Shown here: in pieces, positions 44,762-57,533 of the stretch
Layout: each line of letters opens with the position of its first letter
Position numbering within the stretch: position 1 is the stretch's first letter
Origin: Methyloversatilis sp. RAC08
GTDB lineage: Bacteria > Pseudomonadota > Gammaproteobacteria > Burkholderiales > Rhodocyclaceae
Reading direction: 5' to 3'
DNA length: 64,000 nucleotides
Assembly (NCBI RefSeq): GCF_001713355.1
Contig: NZ_CP016448.1
Span: forward strand, 124,001-188,000
The notes under the pieces: generated by a model
The model's input: the letters and a program-made list of their open reading frames with translations, nothing else
Database searches by the model: none
Told to the model about the DNA's origin: nothing
Program-made: the position numbers and the translations under genes

Positions 44762-45915
44762 GGTACGGCCGCCGGCAGATGCGGCAGGATGGCGGCCGCT
44801 GCGCGCGCCGCCGTGCCCTGCCTCAGTACGCTGTGGATGCGTTCGAATTCGGCGATCTGCGCATCGCGCGCTGCGTCATCGTTGAGCAGGGTTTCGAGCG
44901 CATCCGCCAGTTCGCGCGGCGTCGCCGCGTCCTGCAACCGTTCCGGCACGACGAAACGACCGGCCATGATGTTCGGCAGGCTGCCCCAGGGCTGGTAGGC
45001 CATGCGCTTCATGATCTGCCAGCTCAGCGCATGCATGCGGTAGGCCATCACGTGCGGTGCGCGACACAGGGCGGCTTCGAGCGTCGCGGTGCCGCTGGCC
45101 ACCAGTGCCGCGTCGCAGGCCATCAGCGCGTCACGCGCGTGACCGAACAGGATGGTGATCGGAAGCTCCGTCGCCTTGCAGGTCCACAGCGCCTGCTCAA
45201 ACAGGGCGCGCGTCTCGCGCGTGGCCAGCGGCACGAGAAAGCGCAGCTCCGGATGGCGTTCGTGCAGCAGCCGCGCGGTCTCTATCCATACGGTCGCGTG
45301 ATAGCGCAGCTCCGACTGCCGGCTGCCCGGCAACAGCGCAACGATATGCGCAGCCTGCGGCAGCGCGAGCCGCTCGCGTGCGTCGATACGTTGTGGCAGC
45401 GGAGAAATTTCGTCGGCGAAGGGATGCCCGACATAGCTGACCGGCACGCCTGCCTTTTCGTACAGCGCGGGCTCGAACGGGAACAGGCACAACATGCGCG
45501 ACACGCTGCGCGCGATGCCCTTGATGCGTCCGCCGCGCCAGGCCCAGATCGATGGGCTGACGTAATGAATGGCCGGCACACCGGCATCGCGCAGGCGACG
45601 TTCGAGCCACAGGTTGAAATCCGGCGCATCGACGCCGATGAAGGCGGCCGGCGGTGTCTCCAGCAGGCGTGCGAGCAGCGCGCGGCGGATGCCCGACAGT
45701 TCGCGGTAGTGTCGCAGCACTTCGAAATAGCCGCGCACCGACAGCTTTTCGGCGGGCCACCAGGCGTCAAAGCCGGCAGAACCCATGCGCGGGCCGCCGA
45801 TGCCGACGAAATCGATGTCCGGCCGGACGTCGCGCAGCGCCTTGATGAGGTGCGCGGCCAACTGGTCACCGGATGCCTCGCCGGCGACCATGGCCACCGT
45901 GATGCGGGCAGACAT
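44758..45915 (-). CDS. lpxB: LpxB, lipid-A-disaccharide synthase
   Basis: A 385-residue GT19 glycosyltransferase that condenses UDP-2,3-diacylglucosamine with lipid X. Family segments are [70 protein letters not shown] and [11 protein letters not shown]. It follows lpxA by 0-1 bp and overlaps rnhB. Confidence 0.97.
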   Translation of the reverse strand: MSARITVAMVAGEASGDQLAAHLIKALRDVRPDIDFVGIGGPRMGSAGFDAWWPAEKLSVRGYFEVLRHYRELSGIRRALLARLLETPPAAFIGVDAPDFNLWLERRLRDAGVPAIHYVSPSIWAWRGGRIKGIARSVSRMLCLFPFEPALYEKAGVPVSYVGHPFADEISPLPQRIDARERLALPQAAHIVALLPGSRQSELRYHATVWIETARLLHERHPELRFLVPLATRETRALFEQALWTCKATELPITILFGHARDALMACDAALVASGTATLEAALCRAPHVMAYRMHALSWQIMKRMAYQPWGSLPNIMAGRFVVPERLQDAATPRELADALETLLNDDAARDAQIAEFERIHSVLRQGTAARAAAAILPHLPAAVP

Positions 45916-46694
45916 TATCGGATGATGCCGCGACCGCCTGAAGCGAGGAAGTCGGACAGCACTGCGACTTCGGGGGTCGCTTTCGCCGCCTCGGCGATGG
46001 CCGCCCTGGCGTCGTCCAGGCTCAGTCCTTCGCGATAAAGCGTCTTGTAGGCCCGCTTGATCGCCGAGATGGCGTCACTGCTGTAGCCGCGGCGGCGCAG
46101 GCCTTCGCTGTTGATGCCATGCGGCGTTGCCGGCACGCCGTTCGCCAGCACGAAGGGCGGCACGTCCTGCAACACGCTGGAATGCACGCCGCAGAAGCTG
46201 TGTGCCCCCACGCGCACGAACTGGTGTACGCCGGTGAAGCCGCCGAGAATGACCCAGTCTCCCACATGCACGTGGCCGGCGAGCGCCGTGTTGTTGGCCA
46301 TGATGGTGTGGCTGCCGACCTGGCAGTCGTGCGCCACATGCACATAGGCCATGATCCAGTTGTCGTTGCCGACCCGGGTGATGCCGACATCCTGCGTGGT
46401 GCCGCAATTCATCGTCACGTATTCGCGCAGCGTGTTGCGGTCACCGATTTCCAGGCGTGTCGGTTCGCCGGCGTATTTCTTGTCCTGCGGATCACCGCCG
46501 ATCGAGCAGAACGGATGGATCTGGTTGTCAAGACCGATGCGCGTGTGGCCGGCGATCACCACGTGCGGATGCACGCGCGTGCCTGCACCGATCTCGACAT
46601 GCGGGCCGATCACGCTGTAGGCGCCGATGTCGACGCCGTCAGCCAGCTGCGCCGCGGGATCGACGATGGCGGTCGGATGGACGGTGACAGCCAT
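45915..46694 (-). CDS. lpxA: LpxA, UDP-GlcNAc acyltransferase
   Basis: A 259-residue left-handed beta-helix protein performing the first step of lipid A synthesis. Hexapeptide repeats run from about 5 to 185, with [16 protein letters not shown] and the catalytic His in [10 protein letters not shown]. The ATG shares one base with the fabZ stop (TGATG). The reading frame upstream is an overlap only. Confidence 0.97.
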   Translation of the reverse strand: MAVTVHPTAIVDPAAQLADGVDIGAYSVIGPHVEIGAGTRVHPHVVIAGHTRIGLDNQIHPFCSIGGDPQDKKYAGEPTRLEIGDRNTLREYVTMNCGTTQDVGITRVGNDNWIMAYVHVAHDCQVGSHTIMANNTALAGHVHVGDWVILGGFTGVHQFVRVGAHSFCGVHSSVLQDVPPFVLANGVPATPHGINSEGLRRRGYSSDAISAIKRAYKTLYREGLSLDDARAAIAEAAKATPEVAVLSDFLASGGRGIIR

Positions 46695-47128
46695 CAGCTG
46701 GGCCGAACTGCACAGAGCAGATCGCACTCGGTCACGACCTGGCCATCCACCTTGGCGCGGGCGTTGTACTTCCAGATGCCGCGTGAGTGGCGGATCAGGT
46801 CGACTTCAAGGATGAGCTGATCGCCTGCCATGACCGGCTTCTTGAAGCGCGTGTTGTCGACGCCGCACAGGTAATAGACCGAATCCGCGTCGGGGGTCGT
46901 GCCCAGCGTTTCGAAGGACAGGATGGCAGCCGCCTGAGCCAGCGCTTCGATGATCAGCACGCCCGGCATGACCGGATGGTTCGGAAAGTGCCCCGGAAAG
47001 AACGGCTCGTTGATGGTGACGTTCTTCAGCGCGTGGATGTACTTGTTCGCTTCGACGGCGAGCACCCGGTCCACCAGCAGGAACGGGAAGCGGTGCGGCA
47101 GCGACTTCAGCACCGCGTGGATGTCCAT
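46694..47128 (-). CDS. fabZ: FabZ, 3-hydroxyacyl-ACP dehydratase
   Basis: A 144-residue hot-dog fold dehydratase of fatty-acid synthesis. [13 protein letters not shown], catalytic His in [20 protein letters not shown] with the Glu of the same segment, and [11 protein letters not shown] are all present. The ATG at 47128 matches the family start. It sits 10 bp after lpxD, in the usual lpxD-fabZ-lpxA order. Confidence 0.97.
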   Translation of the reverse strand: MDIHAVLKSLPHRFPFLLVDRVLAVEANKYIHALKNVTINEPFFPGHFPNHPVMPGVLIIEALAQAAAILSFETLGTTPDADSVYYLCGVDNTRFKKPVMAGDQLILEVDLIRHSRGIWKYNARAKVDGQVVTECDLLCAVRPS

Positions 47129-47138
47129 GGATTTCAAG

Positions 47139-48179
47139 TCAGTCTTCCTTGCTGCTTTGCAGTGATTCGATCTGGCGCTCGAGCGCGCGCAGCCGATCGG
47201 CCATGGCGTCGAGCTGGCGGATGCGGACGAAGTTGCGCGACCACTCGGCGTGTTCCATCGACGGCAGCGAACCCGTATAGACGCCGGGCTTGCCGATGGA
47301 CTTGCTGGCGAAGCTGACGGCCGACACGACGACGTCGTCGACAATGTCGATGTGACCCATGATGTTCGACGAGCCGCCGATCATGCAGCGCTTGCCGATG
47401 TGCGTGCTGCCGGCCACACCGGAACAGGCCGCCATCGCCGTGTGGTCGCCGATGTGTACGTTGTGTGCGATCTGGATCAGGTTGTCGAGCTTCACACCAT
47501 CGCCGATCACCGTGTCGTCCAGCGCACCGCGATCGATGGTTGTATTGGCGCCGACTTCCACGTCATTGCCGATGCGCACACGGCCGATCTGCGGAATCTT
47601 GACCCAGCTCGCGTCGGCCTCGCGCGCGAAGCCGAAACCGTCGGCCCCGATGACCGCACCGGAATGCAGGATGCAGCGCTCGCCGATGACCGAGTGGGGA
47701 TACAGCGTGACGCGCGCATGCAGCCGCGTGCCGGCACCGATCGAACAGGCCTCGCCGACCACTGATCCGGCACCTATGGATACGCCCGGACCGATGACCG
47801 CCCCGGCCCCGATGACCGCACCGGCGGCAACCTCTGCGCTGTCGTCGACGAGCGCCGTGTCGTCGACCGATGCATCGGGGTGGGTGCCCGCGCGCACGGC
47901 AGGCTCAGGGTTCAGCAATTGCGCGACGCGTGCGAAATACAGCGATGGATTGCGAACGCGGATGTGCGGCCGGTCGAGATTTTCGCCGTCTGCCGGCGCT
48001 ACGATGAAAGCACCGCCACGGCTTGAATCCAGCGCACTGCGATACTTCGCCCCGGCCATGAAGGCAATTTGCCTGGGCCCAGCGGTGTCGAGAGAAGCAA
48101 CCTGTTCGATCAACAACCCGGGGTCACCGTGCAGCGTGCCGCCAAGTTGCTCGACCAGAGCGCCAAGTCTGGCTGGCAT
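47139..48179 (-). CDS. lpxD: LpxD, UDP-3-O-acylglucosamine N-acyltransferase
   Basis: A 346-residue lipid A enzyme. The N-terminal uridine-binding domain (to about 100) is followed by a hexapeptide beta-helix ([20 protein letters not shown]) with the catalytic His in [11 protein letters not shown], and a C-terminal helix ([20 protein letters not shown]). It is 6 bp after the skp gene. Confidence 0.97.
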   Translation of the reverse strand: MPARLGALVEQLGGTLHGDPGLLIEQVASLDTAGPRQIAFMAGAKYRSALDSSRGGAFIVAPADGENLDRPHIRVRNPSLYFARVAQLLNPEPAVRAGTHPDASVDDTALVDDSAEVAAGAVIGAGAVIGPGVSIGAGSVVGEACSIGAGTRLHARVTLYPHSVIGERCILHSGAVIGADGFGFAREADASWVKIPQIGRVRIGNDVEVGANTTIDRGALDDTVIGDGVKLDNLIQIAHNVHIGDHTAMAACSGVAGSTHIGKRCMIGGSSNIMGHIDIVDDVVVSAVSFASKSIGKPGVYTGSLPSMEHAEWSRNFVRIRQLDAMADRLRALERQIESLQSSKED

Positions 48180-48185
48180 GCGCAG

Positions 48186-48722
48186 TTACTTTCCCGGAGG
48201 GGGATCTGCGAGCGCCTTCAGCACCTTTTCGGTGATGTCGATACGCTGACTGCGATACACCACTTCCTGAAAGATGATGTCGTACTTCTCGGCCTCTGCA
48301 ATGGCCTTGATCGCCTTGTTGGCGCGATCCAGAACGCTGGCCAGTTCTTCGTTGCGCCGCTGATTCAGGTCTTCGCGGTACTCGCGCTCGCGCCGCTGCA
48401 TGTCACGGGTGAGATCGTTGAACTCACGCTCTTTCGCCCGCTTGTCGCTCTCGGACAAGGTGACCGCGTTCTTCTCCATGGTTTGCTGCATCGACTGCAG
48501 CTGCTTGGCCAGTTTTTCGAGTTCCTGGCTGCGCTTTTCGAATTCCTTTTCAAGCTTCTTCTGCGAACGGACGGCCGGCGCCGCTTCGCGCAGGATGCGT
48601 TCCGTATCCACGAAGCCGATCTTCACATCCGTTTCGGCATGCGAATTCTTCGCCAAACCCGCCATCACCAGTGAAATCAATGCGATAAAGGCGAAGCGTG
48701 AGAAAATACTTGAACTGTTCAT
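48186..48722 (-). CDS. skp: OmpH/Skp-family periplasmic chaperone
   Basis: A 178-residue exported chaperone holding unfolded outer-membrane proteins for BamA. The signal peptide ends near NSHA; DVKIGFVDTERILREAAPA is the body strand; a long charged coiled coil (about 55-125) forms the tentacles. It lies 16 bp after bamA. Confidence 0.93.
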   Translation of the reverse strand: MNSSSIFSRFAFIALISLVMAGLAKNSHAETDVKIGFVDTERILREAAPAVRSQKKLEKEFEKRSQELEKLAKQLQSMQQTMEKNAVTLSESDKRAKEREFNDLTRDMQRREREYREDLNQRRNEELASVLDRANKAIKAIAEAEKYDIIFQEVVYRSQRIDITEKVLKALADPPPGK

Positions 48723-48738
48723 TCGTGGTATTCGAGGT

Positions 48739-51030
48739 TCAGAAGGTACTGCCGAGCTGGAACTGGAAGCGCTGCAGGCGATCCGTGGGCTCCTTGTTGA
48801 GCGGTTGCGCGATGCTGAACTTCAACGGCCCCATGGGTGAGCTCCATGCCACGGAAAGGCCCGCACTATAACGCAAATCGCCCAGGCTCAGCGTGTCGCC
48901 GGACGCCCAGACCTGCCCTGCATCGATGAAGGTACCCAGCCGCAGCGTCTTGTCCTGCGACCCGGGCAACGGGAAAAGCAGCTCTGCGTTGCCGACAACC
49001 CGGCGATTGCCGCCGACCGTATTGAACAGGATGTTGCCGGCGCCGTCGCGATCACGCTCGCCGAGTGACGAGGTCTGGAAACCGCGCACCGATCCGATGC
49101 CGCCTGCGAAGTAGTTCTTGTAGAACGGCAGCGGCTTGTCGTTGTATCCATCGCCGTAGCCGATATCGCCATTGAGCATCAGGACGAAATCCCAGAACAG
49201 TGGAAAGTAGCGCTGATGCTGATACGACGCCTTGTAATAGCGCAGCGATCCCGGCGGCAGCGAAACTTCGACGTTCACCCGCTGCGTCGACCCCTTGGTC
49301 GGGTAGATCACGCTGTCGCGGGTGTCGCGAGCCCAGCCTATCGTGCCCACCAGGGAGTTGTTCGAGTCGCCGAATTCATTGACGAAATTCAGGTAGCGCT
49401 GCGGGCTGTTGCTGAACGTGTCGATGGACGTCTGGTCGATCGCGAGTCCGAAATTGATGCGGTCGTCTTCGCGGATCGGAAATCCCCAGCGCATGCCGGC
49501 GCCGATCGATGACGTGCGGTAGTTGCCGATGCGCAGACGCGACGGATCGACGTTGCGCAGATACACGTCAAAACCGCGCGATATGCCGTCCGGCGTGTAG
49601 TAAGGATCCGTGAAGGACAGCGAATAGGTCTTGTTGATGCTGCCGCTGTTCAAGCCCAGCGACAGCGACTTGCCGCTGCCGAACAGGTTCTGCTGCGACA
49701 CCGACGTGGACAGGATGAGGTTTTCCGAACTGGAAAAACCTGCGCCGAACGCCAGATTGCCGGTCGGCTTTTCCTTCACCGTCAAGTTGACATCGACCTG
49801 ATCGGTCGTTCCAGGGACGGCGGGCGTTTCGACGGTGACACCGTCGAAATAGCCCAGACGGTCGACCCGCGATTTCGAGCGGTTGATCCGTTCGCCGTCA
49901 TACCACGCGCCTTCCAGCTGGCGGAATTCCCGCCGTACCGCCTCGTCGCGCGTCTTGGTGTTTCCGGCAACGTTGATCCGCCGCACGTAGACCCGGCGGC
50001 CCGGATCGACAAATACGTTGAACGACACGGTGCGCTTTTCGCGATCCGGTTCCGGTACGGCATTCACGTTCGCGAAGGCATAGCCGTCGTTGCCCAGGCG
50101 ATCGCTGATCGCCTTGGTCGTTTCGGTGAGCTTCTTGCGCGAAAAATCCTCTCCGGCATTCAGCTTGACCAGACCCCGCAATTCTTCTTCGGGAATCAGC
50201 AACTCGCCGGACAGCTTGACACCGCCGACGGTGTACTTTTCGCCTTCGGTGATCGAAATCGTGATGTAGATGTCCTGCTTGTCCGGCGTGATCGACACCT
50301 GGGTCGAGTCGACGTTGAATTCGAGATATCCGCGGTCGAGATAATGGCTGCGCAGCGTTTCAACGTCGGCGCTCAGCTTCTGGCGCGAATACTGGTTGTT
50401 CTTGTTGTACCAGCTCAGCCAGTCGCCGGTGCTCTGGCTCAGCAGCTTAAGAAGATCCTTCTCGCTGAAGGATTTAGCGCCGACGATGTTGATCTGCTTG
50501 ATCTTGGCTGCCGCCCCCTCGTTGATTTCGAAGGTGACCGCCACGCGGTTGCGCTCCAGCGGCGTCGTCGTCGTCTTGACGTCAACCGAGTACAGCCCGC
50601 GCGTCAGGTACTGACGCTTCATTTCCTGCTCGGACCGCTCGAGCACGCTGCGGTCGAGGATGCGCGATTCGGCGAGGCCGAAATCCCGCATCGCCTTCTT
50701 GATAGTGTCCTTGTCGAATTCCTTCATGCCGATGAATTCGAGCGACGCAATGGCCGGCCGCTCGTCCACGACGACGACCAGCACATCACCTTCGACTTCG
50801 ACCCGCACATCCTTGAAGAAGCCGGTCGCGAACAGGGCCTTGATGGCTTCCGCCGCCTTGTCTTCGGTGAATTTCTCGCCGACCTTCACCGGCAGATAGC
50901 TGAATACCGTGCCCGCTTCGGTGCGCTGGATGCCTTCGACCCGGATGTCCCGCACCACGAAGGGCTCGAAGGCGAAAGCATGGGCTGACAACAATCCCGC
51001 GAGCACGGCGGGAAGCAAAAACTTGCGCAT
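48739..51030 (-). CDS. bamA: BamA, outer-membrane protein assembly factor
   Basis: A 763-residue Omp85 protein. The signal peptide is followed by five POTRA repeats (starting PFVVRDIRVEGIQRTEAGTV; about 25-425) and a 16-strand C-terminal barrel with GGIGSVRGFQTSSLG as the conserved lid-lock loop (VRGF). The final residues FQFQLGSTF end in Phe, as in beta-barrel signals. It is the core of the BAM complex. Confidence 0.98.
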   Translation of the reverse strand: MRKFLLPAVLAGLLSAHAFAFEPFVVRDIRVEGIQRTEAGTVFSYLPVKVGEKFTEDKAAEAIKALFATGFFKDVRVEVEGDVLVVVVDERPAIASLEFIGMKEFDKDTIKKAMRDFGLAESRILDRSVLERSEQEMKRQYLTRGLYSVDVKTTTTPLERNRVAVTFEINEGAAAKIKQINIVGAKSFSEKDLLKLLSQSTGDWLSWYNKNNQYSRQKLSADVETLRSHYLDRGYLEFNVDSTQVSITPDKQDIYITISITEGEKYTVGGVKLSGELLIPEEELRGLVKLNAGEDFSRKKLTETTKAISDRLGNDGYAFANVNAVPEPDREKRTVSFNVFVDPGRRVYVRRINVAGNTKTRDEAVRREFRQLEGAWYDGERINRSKSRVDRLGYFDGVTVETPAVPGTTDQVDVNLTVKEKPTGNLAFGAGFSSSENLILSTSVSQQNLFGSGKSLSLGLNSGSINKTYSLSFTDPYYTPDGISRGFDVYLRNVDPSRLRIGNYRTSSIGAGMRWGFPIREDDRINFGLAIDQTSIDTFSNSPQRYLNFVNEFGDSNNSLVGTIGWARDTRDSVIYPTKGSTQRVNVEVSLPPGSLRYYKASYQHQRYFPLFWDFVLMLNGDIGYGDGYNDKPLPFYKNYFAGGIGSVRGFQTSSLGERDRDGAGNILFNTVGGNRRVVGNAELLFPLPGSQDKTLRLGTFIDAGQVWASGDTLSLGDLRYSAGLSVAWSSPMGPLKFSIAQPLNKEPTDRLQRFQFQLGSTF

Positions 51031-51049
51031 TGGGGATTTCAGCGGGCAG

Positions 51050-52408
51050 TCAACCGAAAAGCCGATTGATATCGTTGTAGAAGGCGAACGCCATGAGCAT
51101 CAGCAGCAAGGCCAGACCGATCTGCTGACCGATTTCCATGACTCTTTCAGACACCGGACCGCCCTTGATAAATTCGACCGTATAGTACATCAAGTGTCCA
51201 CCGTCCAGCAGCGGCACCGGCAGCAGGTTCAGCACGCCCAGACTGATGCTGATGAGGGCGATGAACTTGATGTAATGCAGCGCGCCCATGGCGGCAGACT
51301 GCCCTGCGTAGTCGGCAATCGTGACCGGCCCGCTCAGGTTTTTCCACGACAGATCGCCGGTGATCATCCGGCCGAATGCCTTGAGGCTGAACAGCGCCGT
51401 GTCCCAGGTCTGCGTGACCGCAAGGCCGAAGGATTCGATCACCCCGTGCTGCGCCGTGACGAACAGCCGCTCGCGCAGTCCTTCCGGTGTTGCGGGTGTA
51501 ACGCCAAGCCGGCCGAAACGCTGGCCCCCCTCTTCCACCGCAGCCACGTCGGCATTCAGATCGAGGGCGACGCCATCGCGCAGCACCTGAATCACCACCA
51601 CGCGACCACCCAGTTCGCGGACGATGCCGACCATTGAAGCCCAGTCATCGACCGGCTTGCCGTCGATCGCAACGATGCGGTCACCCGGCCGCATGCCGGC
51701 CTTGCCGGCGGCACTGTCGTCGGCGACCGTTGCGACGACCGGATCGATGCGCGGCCGGAACAGCGTCAGACCGGCGCGCTCCATCAGGCTGGCGTCCACC
51801 TCGGAACCGATGCCCGCCAGGTCGATGCGCCGACTGTTGATTTCGCTTTGCTCGCTGATCGTTTCCATCACCAGCGTGCCACCCTGCAGAGCCGCCTGCG
51901 CAACACTCCAGCGAAGATCCTGCGCGGACACGATGTCCTTGCCATTGATCGAACGCACCAGTTCGCCTTCGGTCACGCCGGCCACCGCCGCTGGCGTACC
52001 GGCTGCCGGCGCGGCAAGCAGCGGACGCAGCTCTTCCATGCCGTTGATGAACAGGCCCCAGTAGATCAGGATGGCCAGCAGGAAGTTGGCGATCGGCCCG
52101 GCCGACACGATGGCGAAACGGCGTCCCACGCTCTGTCGATTGAAGGCACGCGGAAGCTCCGATGCCGCGACCTCGCCTTCGCGTTCGTCCAGCATCTTGA
52201 CGTAACCACCGAGCGGAAACAGCGCCAGTACCCACTCGGTCTGGTCCCGCCCGACGCGACGCGACAGCAGCGGCCGGCCGAAGCCGACCGAAAACCGCAG
52301 CACCTTGACGCCACACAGCCGGGCGATGCTGTAGTGACCCAGCTCGTGCACCGTGATGAGGATGCCGAGCGCCAGAACAAAGGCGCCGGCGTAGAAGAAG
52401 GGACTCAA
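51050..52408 (-). CDS. rseP: RseP, site-2 intramembrane metalloprotease
   Basis: A 452-residue membrane protease that cleaves anti-sigma factors and leftover signal peptides. Zinc site HELGH (His21, Glu22, His25), two PDZ domains (about 115-310; [17 protein letters not shown] is the second), and the third zinc ligand region [13 protein letters not shown] near the C-terminus. It overlaps dxr by 4 bp and precedes bamA by 19 bp. Confidence 0.97.
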   Translation of the reverse strand: MSPFFYAGAFVLALGILITVHELGHYSIARLCGVKVLRFSVGFGRPLLSRRVGRDQTEWVLALFPLGGYVKMLDEREGEVAASELPRAFNRQSVGRRFAIVSAGPIANFLLAILIYWGLFINGMEELRPLLAAPAAGTPAAVAGVTEGELVRSINGKDIVSAQDLRWSVAQAALQGGTLVMETISEQSEINSRRIDLAGIGSEVDASLMERAGLTLFRPRIDPVVATVADDSAAGKAGMRPGDRIVAIDGKPVDDWASMVGIVRELGGRVVVIQVLRDGVALDLNADVAAVEEGGQRFGRLGVTPATPEGLRERLFVTAQHGVIESFGLAVTQTWDTALFSLKAFGRMITGDLSWKNLSGPVTIADYAGQSAAMGALHYIKFIALISISLGVLNLLPVPLLDGGHLMYYTVEFIKGGPVSERVMEIGQQIGLALLLMLMAFAFYNDINRLFG

Positions 52409-53568
52409 GTGCGTGCCCTGATGGCGCGCTGCGCGATCTGGCGGGCAGCGGCGTCGGCGGCAAATACGTCGTCGAGTGTGGTGGCAGGCATGTCGGGCAG
52501 CGTATCCAGGGTTTCGGCAATCACATCCGCTATGGCACGGAAACCGAGCCGACGTTCCAGGAAAGCCGCGACCGCCACTTCATTGGCGGCATTCAGTACG
52601 GCCGGCGTACCGTGACCGGCAGCCAGCGCGGCGAACGCCAGCCGGAGGCAGGGAAAGCGGTCCAGATCAGGGCGTTCGAACACGAGGTTGGCCGACATGG
52701 CCAGATCGAGCGCGCCGACCCCGGACTCGATGCGTTCCGGCCACGCCAGTGCATGCGCAATCGGGGTGCGCATGTCCGGATTGCCCATCTGCGCGAGCAC
52801 CGAGCCGTCGACGTATTCCACCATCGAATGCACGATGCTCTGCGGATGGATCACCACATCGATGCGCTCGGCCGGCGTATCGAACAGCCAGTGCGCCTCG
52901 ATCACCTCGAGGCCCTTGTTCATCATGGTCGCCGAATCGACCGAAATCTTGCGCCCCATTTCCCAGTTCGGGTGGGCACACGCCTGATCCGGCGTCACGT
53001 GGTCGAGCTGGTCGAGCGGCGTGCAGCGGAACGGTCCGCCCGACGCCGTCAGCAGGACCCGCCGCACGCCCGCCCTGCCCTGCGCCGGCATGCACTGGAA
53101 AACCGCGTTGTGCTCGCTGTCGATGGGCAGCAGCGTGGCGCCGTTCGACGCCACCTCGTGCATGAACACCGCGCCGCACATGACCAGGCTTTCCTTGTTG
53201 GCCAGCAGGATGCGCTTGCCCGAGCGCGCAGCCGCCAGCGTCGGACGCAGGCCGGCCGCACCGACGATGGCTGCCATGACGGTATCGACCTCGGGCAGCG
53301 CAGCGATCATTTCGAGCGCTTCGCTGCCATGCAAGACTTCGGTCGACACCCGCCCTGCCAACATGCCGCGCAAGGCGCTGGCCGCATCCGCGTCCGCCAC
53401 GACGGCGACTTTCGGTGCAAAGGCGAGACATTGTTCGGCCAGCTTGTCGATCTGACGGTGACCCGACAGCGCCACCACCTCGAAACGATCGGGGTGCCGC
53501 GCCACGACATCCAGTGTGCTGACGCCGATCGATCCGGTGGCGCCAAGTATGGTCAGTCTGCGCATCAC
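52405..53568 (-). CDS. dxr: Dxr, 1-deoxy-D-xylulose 5-phosphate reductoisomerase
   Basis: A 387-residue enzyme of the MEP isoprenoid pathway. NADPH-binding [31 protein letters not shown], the metal-binding [19 protein letters not shown] and [20 protein letters not shown] are all recognised. It overlaps cdsA by 4 bp and supplies precursors used by the nearby uppS product. Confidence 0.98.
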   Translation of the reverse strand: MMRRLTILGATGSIGVSTLDVVARHPDRFEVVALSGHRQIDKLAEQCLAFAPKVAVVADADAASALRGMLAGRVSTEVLHGSEALEMIAALPEVDTVMAAIVGAAGLRPTLAAARSGKRILLANKESLVMCGAVFMHEVASNGATLLPIDSEHNAVFQCMPAQGRAGVRRVLLTASGGPFRCTPLDQLDHVTPDQACAHPNWEMGRKISVDSATMMNKGLEVIEAHWLFDTPAERIDVVIHPQSIVHSMVEYVDGSVLAQMGNPDMRTPIAHALAWPERIESGVGALDLAMSANLVFERPDLDRFPCLRLAFAALAAGHGTPAVLNAANEVAVAAFLERRLGFRAIADVIAETLDTLPDMPATTLDDVFAADAAARQIAQRAIRART

Positions 53569-54393
53569 GTCTGCGCTCCGGGAAGTAGGTTGAGCAGGGC
53601 AAATCCGATCAGCGGCAGCGTCGCCGTCAGGCTGTCCACCCGGTCGAGCACGCCGCCATGTCCGGGCAGCAACTGGCTGCTGTCCTTGATGCCGGCCTGG
53701 CGCTTCATCATCGATTCGAACAGGTCACCGACGATGCTGACCGCGGTGAGCAGCAGCAGTATCACCGACCAGACCAGCCAGGCGGGCATGTCCGCCTCCG
53801 CGAACAGTAACGGCTTTATCGCCAGACCATAGCATTGCACGGCGATCACCGCACCGAAGGCGCCTTCCCACGTCTTGCCCGGGCTGATCGCCGGCGCAAG
53901 CTTGTGGCGCCCGAATGCGCGACCCGTGAAATACGCGGCGATGTCGGCGATCCACACCACGGCCATCAGCAGCAGCAGCGGCACGAGGCCTTGCGCGCGC
54001 AGCTGTATCAGCGCCAGAGCGGGAGGCAGCAGCACGACCAGGCCGGTCAGTGCCATCCAGAAACCCGACGGACGTCCGCCGCGCCACATCCATACCGGCA
54101 CGACGATCAGCCAGAACACAATGGCGAGCGCGTGCAGCGCCGACAGCGGACGCATGGCCTGCGGCAACACGCCGGCCGGTCCGAAGGCAAACGCCGCTGC
54201 AGCGGCAACGAGCAGGAAGGTGATCAGTCCGGAGCCGATGGCACCGCCGGGGGCAAGACCGCTCAGACGACCCCACTCCCAGCCGGCCAGACCGAGAATG
54301 ACGGCCACCAGCCAGCCCCAGGCAGTGAGATCGAGCAGGGTGAGCGCAGCGTACAGACCTGCCAGCAGCGCAATGGCGGTCAGTACCCGCTGC

Positions 54394-54401
<8 letters not shown>
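53565..54401 (-). CDS. cdsA: CdsA, phosphatidate cytidylyltransferase
   Basis: A 278-residue membrane enzyme making CDP-diacylglycerol. Around eight helices, with the signature region [15 protein letters not shown] and the C-terminal [19 protein letters not shown]. The ATG at 54401 overlaps uppS by 8 bp. A longer frame upstream is an overlap. Confidence 0.95.
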
Positions 54402-55179
<778 letters not shown>

Positions 55180-55194
55180 GATGCGGGTTCGGCC

Positions 55195-55752
55195 TCAGAC
55201 CGCCATCAGGTCTTGTTCTTTCTGCGCCAGCAGCTTGTCGACCTCCGCAATGTAGCGGTCGGTCAGCTTCTGGATATCGTCTTGCGTACGCCGCTCGTCG
55301 TCTTCAGAAATGGTTTTGGCCTTGACTGCGTCCTTCAGCACGCTGTTCGCGTCACGGCGCAGGTTGCGCACCGCGATGCGGCCGTTTTCGGCCTCGCCGC
55401 GCACCACCTTGATCAGTTCCTTGCGCCGCTCTTCAGTCAGCGCAGGCATCGGCACGCGCACCACATCGCCCATCGCCGATGGGTTCAGGCCGAGATCGGA
55501 ATCGCGGATAGCCTTCTCGACCACCGGCAAAAGTTTCTTTTCCCACGGCTGCACACCGATGGCACGTGCGTCAATCAGCGTGACGTTGGCCACCTGGCTG
55601 AGCGGCACCATGGAGCCGTAGTAATCGATCTGGATGTGGTCGAGGATGCCCGTGTGGGCGCGTCCGGTACGCACCTTGCCGAAGTCGGCCTTGAGCGACT
55701 CCAGCGTCTTCTGCATCTTCTGTTCTGTGGTTTTCTTCAACTCGGGGATCAT
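55195..55752 (-). CDS. frr: Frr, ribosome recycling factor
   Basis: A 185-residue two-domain factor that, with EF-G, splits post-termination ribosomes. [48 protein letters not shown] and the C-terminal coiled helices are seen. The ATG at 55752 is the family start; the longer frame upstream is not used. Confidence 0.97.
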   Translation of the reverse strand: MIPELKKTTEQKMQKTLESLKADFGKVRTGRAHTGILDHIQIDYYGSMVPLSQVANVTLIDARAIGVQPWEKKLLPVVEKAIRDSDLGLNPSAMGDVVRVPMPALTEERRKELIKVVRGEAENGRIAVRNLRRDANSVLKDAVKAKTISEDDERRTQDDIQKLTDRYIAEVDKLLAQKEQDLMAV

Positions 55753-55828
55753 GAAGTCGCCTCTTGTTGGAAGTTGCGGCCGCTCGTCGGCAGCCTGTTG
55801 AGCCATGGCGAGCGCAATACACGCACCA

Positions 55829-56542
55829 CTATATATGGACCAGCGTACCCTCGTCTTCGCCCATCACCACGCGCTTGAGTGCGCCCGGCTTGAAAATGCT
55901 GAACACCTTGATCGGCAGTTGCTGGTCGCGGCACAACGCGAGCGCAGTGGCGTCCATCACCTTGAGGTCGCGGCTGATCGCCTCGTCGAAGCTGATGCGC
56001 TCGTAACGGGTCGCGTCGGGCACCTTCATCGGGTCGGCGCTGTACACGCCGTCGACCTTGGTCGCCTTGAGCACGATCTCTGCCTCGATCTCGCGTCCGC
56101 GCAGCGCAGCCGCCGTGTCGGTCGTGAAGAACGGGTTGCCCGTGCCGGCGGCGAAGATGACGACCTTGCCCTCTTCCAGATAGCGGATTGCCTTGCCACG
56201 GATGTAGAACTCGACGACCGGCTCGATGCTCAGCGCGGACTGCACCCGCGCCGCGACACCGGCCTGACGCATCGCGTCGCCGAGCGCCAGCGAGTTCATC
56301 ACCGTCGCCAGCATGCCCATGTAGTCGGCGGTGGCGCGGTCCATGCCGGCCGCGCCGCCCGCCACCCCGCGGAAAATGTTGCCACCGCCGATCACCACGC
56401 CCACTTCCACGCCCAGGGCGCGGATTTCGGCGATCTCCGCGACGATGCGGGCCAGCATGTCTCGGCTGATGCCGTAGTCGTCGTCGCCCATCAGGGCTTC
56501 ACCCGACAGTTTCAGCAGTATCCGGCGGTAGGCAACAGTCAT
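55829..56542 (-). CDS. pyrH: PyrH, UMP kinase
   Basis: A 237-residue hexameric UMP kinase of the amino-acid-kinase fold. [43 protein letters not shown] and [11 protein letters not shown] are conserved. It follows tsf by 10 bp and precedes frr by 76 bp, the usual order. Confidence 0.98.
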   Translation of the reverse strand: MTVAYRRILLKLSGEALMGDDDYGISRDMLARIVAEIAEIRALGVEVGVVIGGGNIFRGVAGGAAGMDRATADYMGMLATVMNSLALGDAMRQAGVAARVQSALSIEPVVEFYIRGKAIRYLEEGKVVIFAAGTGNPFFTTDTAAALRGREIEAEIVLKATKVDGVYSADPMKVPDATRYERISFDEAISRDLKVMDATALALCRDQQLPIKVFSIFKPGALKRVVMGEDEGTLVHI

Positions 56543-56552
56543 GCAGGCTCCT

Positions 56553-57452
56553 TCAGCGTGCTGCAGCGGCTGCAGCGGCCTGTGCGGCCACTTCGGCAGC
56601 GAAGTCGGTCGTCTTCTTCTCGATGCCTTCGCCGACCAGGTACAGCGTGAAGCCGGCGATCTTCGCCGACTTCGCCTTCAGCAGCTGTTCGATGGTCTGC
56701 TTGCCGTCTTCGGCCTTGACGAAAACCTGACCAAGCAACGTCACTTCCTTCAGGAATTTCTGCACCGAGCCTTCGGCGATCTTGGTGATCATGTCTTCCG
56801 CCTTGCCGGCTTCGCGCGCCTTTTCGATCGCGACGCGACGTTCGGCTTCGATCAGGTCGGCCGACACACCGCTCGAATCGAGCGACTTCGGCTTCGACGC
56901 GGCAATGTGCATTGCCAGGTCCTTGGCCAGCGCTTCGTCGCCGCCGACAACATCGACCAGCACGCCGATCTTAGAGCCGCCGTGCACGTAGCTGGCGACC
57001 TTGCCTTCGGCGGCAATGCGCACGAAACGGCGGATCGACATGTTTTCGCCGATCTTGCCCACCAGTGCAGCGCGCGTCGATTCGACCGTGCCTTCGCCCA
57101 TCGGCAGCGCCGACAGCGCGGCAACATCCGCCGGATTGTGCTCGGCGATCAGCTTTGCGCTGCCATTGACCAAGGCGAGGAAATCATCGTTCTTCGCCAC
57201 GAAATCGGTTTCGCAATTGACTTCTACCATCGCGGCAAGCTTGCCATCGGCCGACAGGTAGAGGCCGACGATGCCTTCGGCCGTCACGCGGGCGGCCGCC
57301 TTGCTGGCCTTGTTACCCAGTTTCACGCGGAGGATTTCTTCCGCCTTCTGCAGGTCGCCACCGGCTTCGGTCAGCGCCTTCTTGCATTCCATCATCGGAG
57401 CGTCGGTCTTCTCACGCAGCTCCTTGACCATTCCTGCGGTGATTTCCGCCAT
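56553..57452 (-). CDS. tsf: Tsf, elongation factor Ts
   Basis: A 299-residue nucleotide-exchange factor for EF-Tu. [20 protein letters not shown] is the N-terminal UBA-like domain; [13 protein letters not shown] is the classic core motif. The C-terminus has a short poly-Ala tail. The ATG at 57452 begins the family sequence. It is 81 bp after rpsB. Confidence 0.98.
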   Translation of the reverse strand: MAEITAGMVKELREKTDAPMMECKKALTEAGGDLQKAEEILRVKLGNKASKAAARVTAEGIVGLYLSADGKLAAMVEVNCETDFVAKNDDFLALVNGSAKLIAEHNPADVAALSALPMGEGTVESTRAALVGKIGENMSIRRFVRIAAEGKVASYVHGGSKIGVLVDVVGGDEALAKDLAMHIAASKPKSLDSSGVSADLIEAERRVAIEKAREAGKAEDMITKIAEGSVQKFLKEVTLLGQVFVKAEDGKQTIEQLLKAKSAKIAGFTLYLVGEGIEKKTTDFAAEVAAQAAAAAAAR

Positions 57453-57533
57453 GCTGATTCCCGCCTTCCATCTGCTGTTCGTGCAATTCGTCAAACACCC
57501 GACGACCGCGCGAGCGGCCGCCGGGACGGTTCA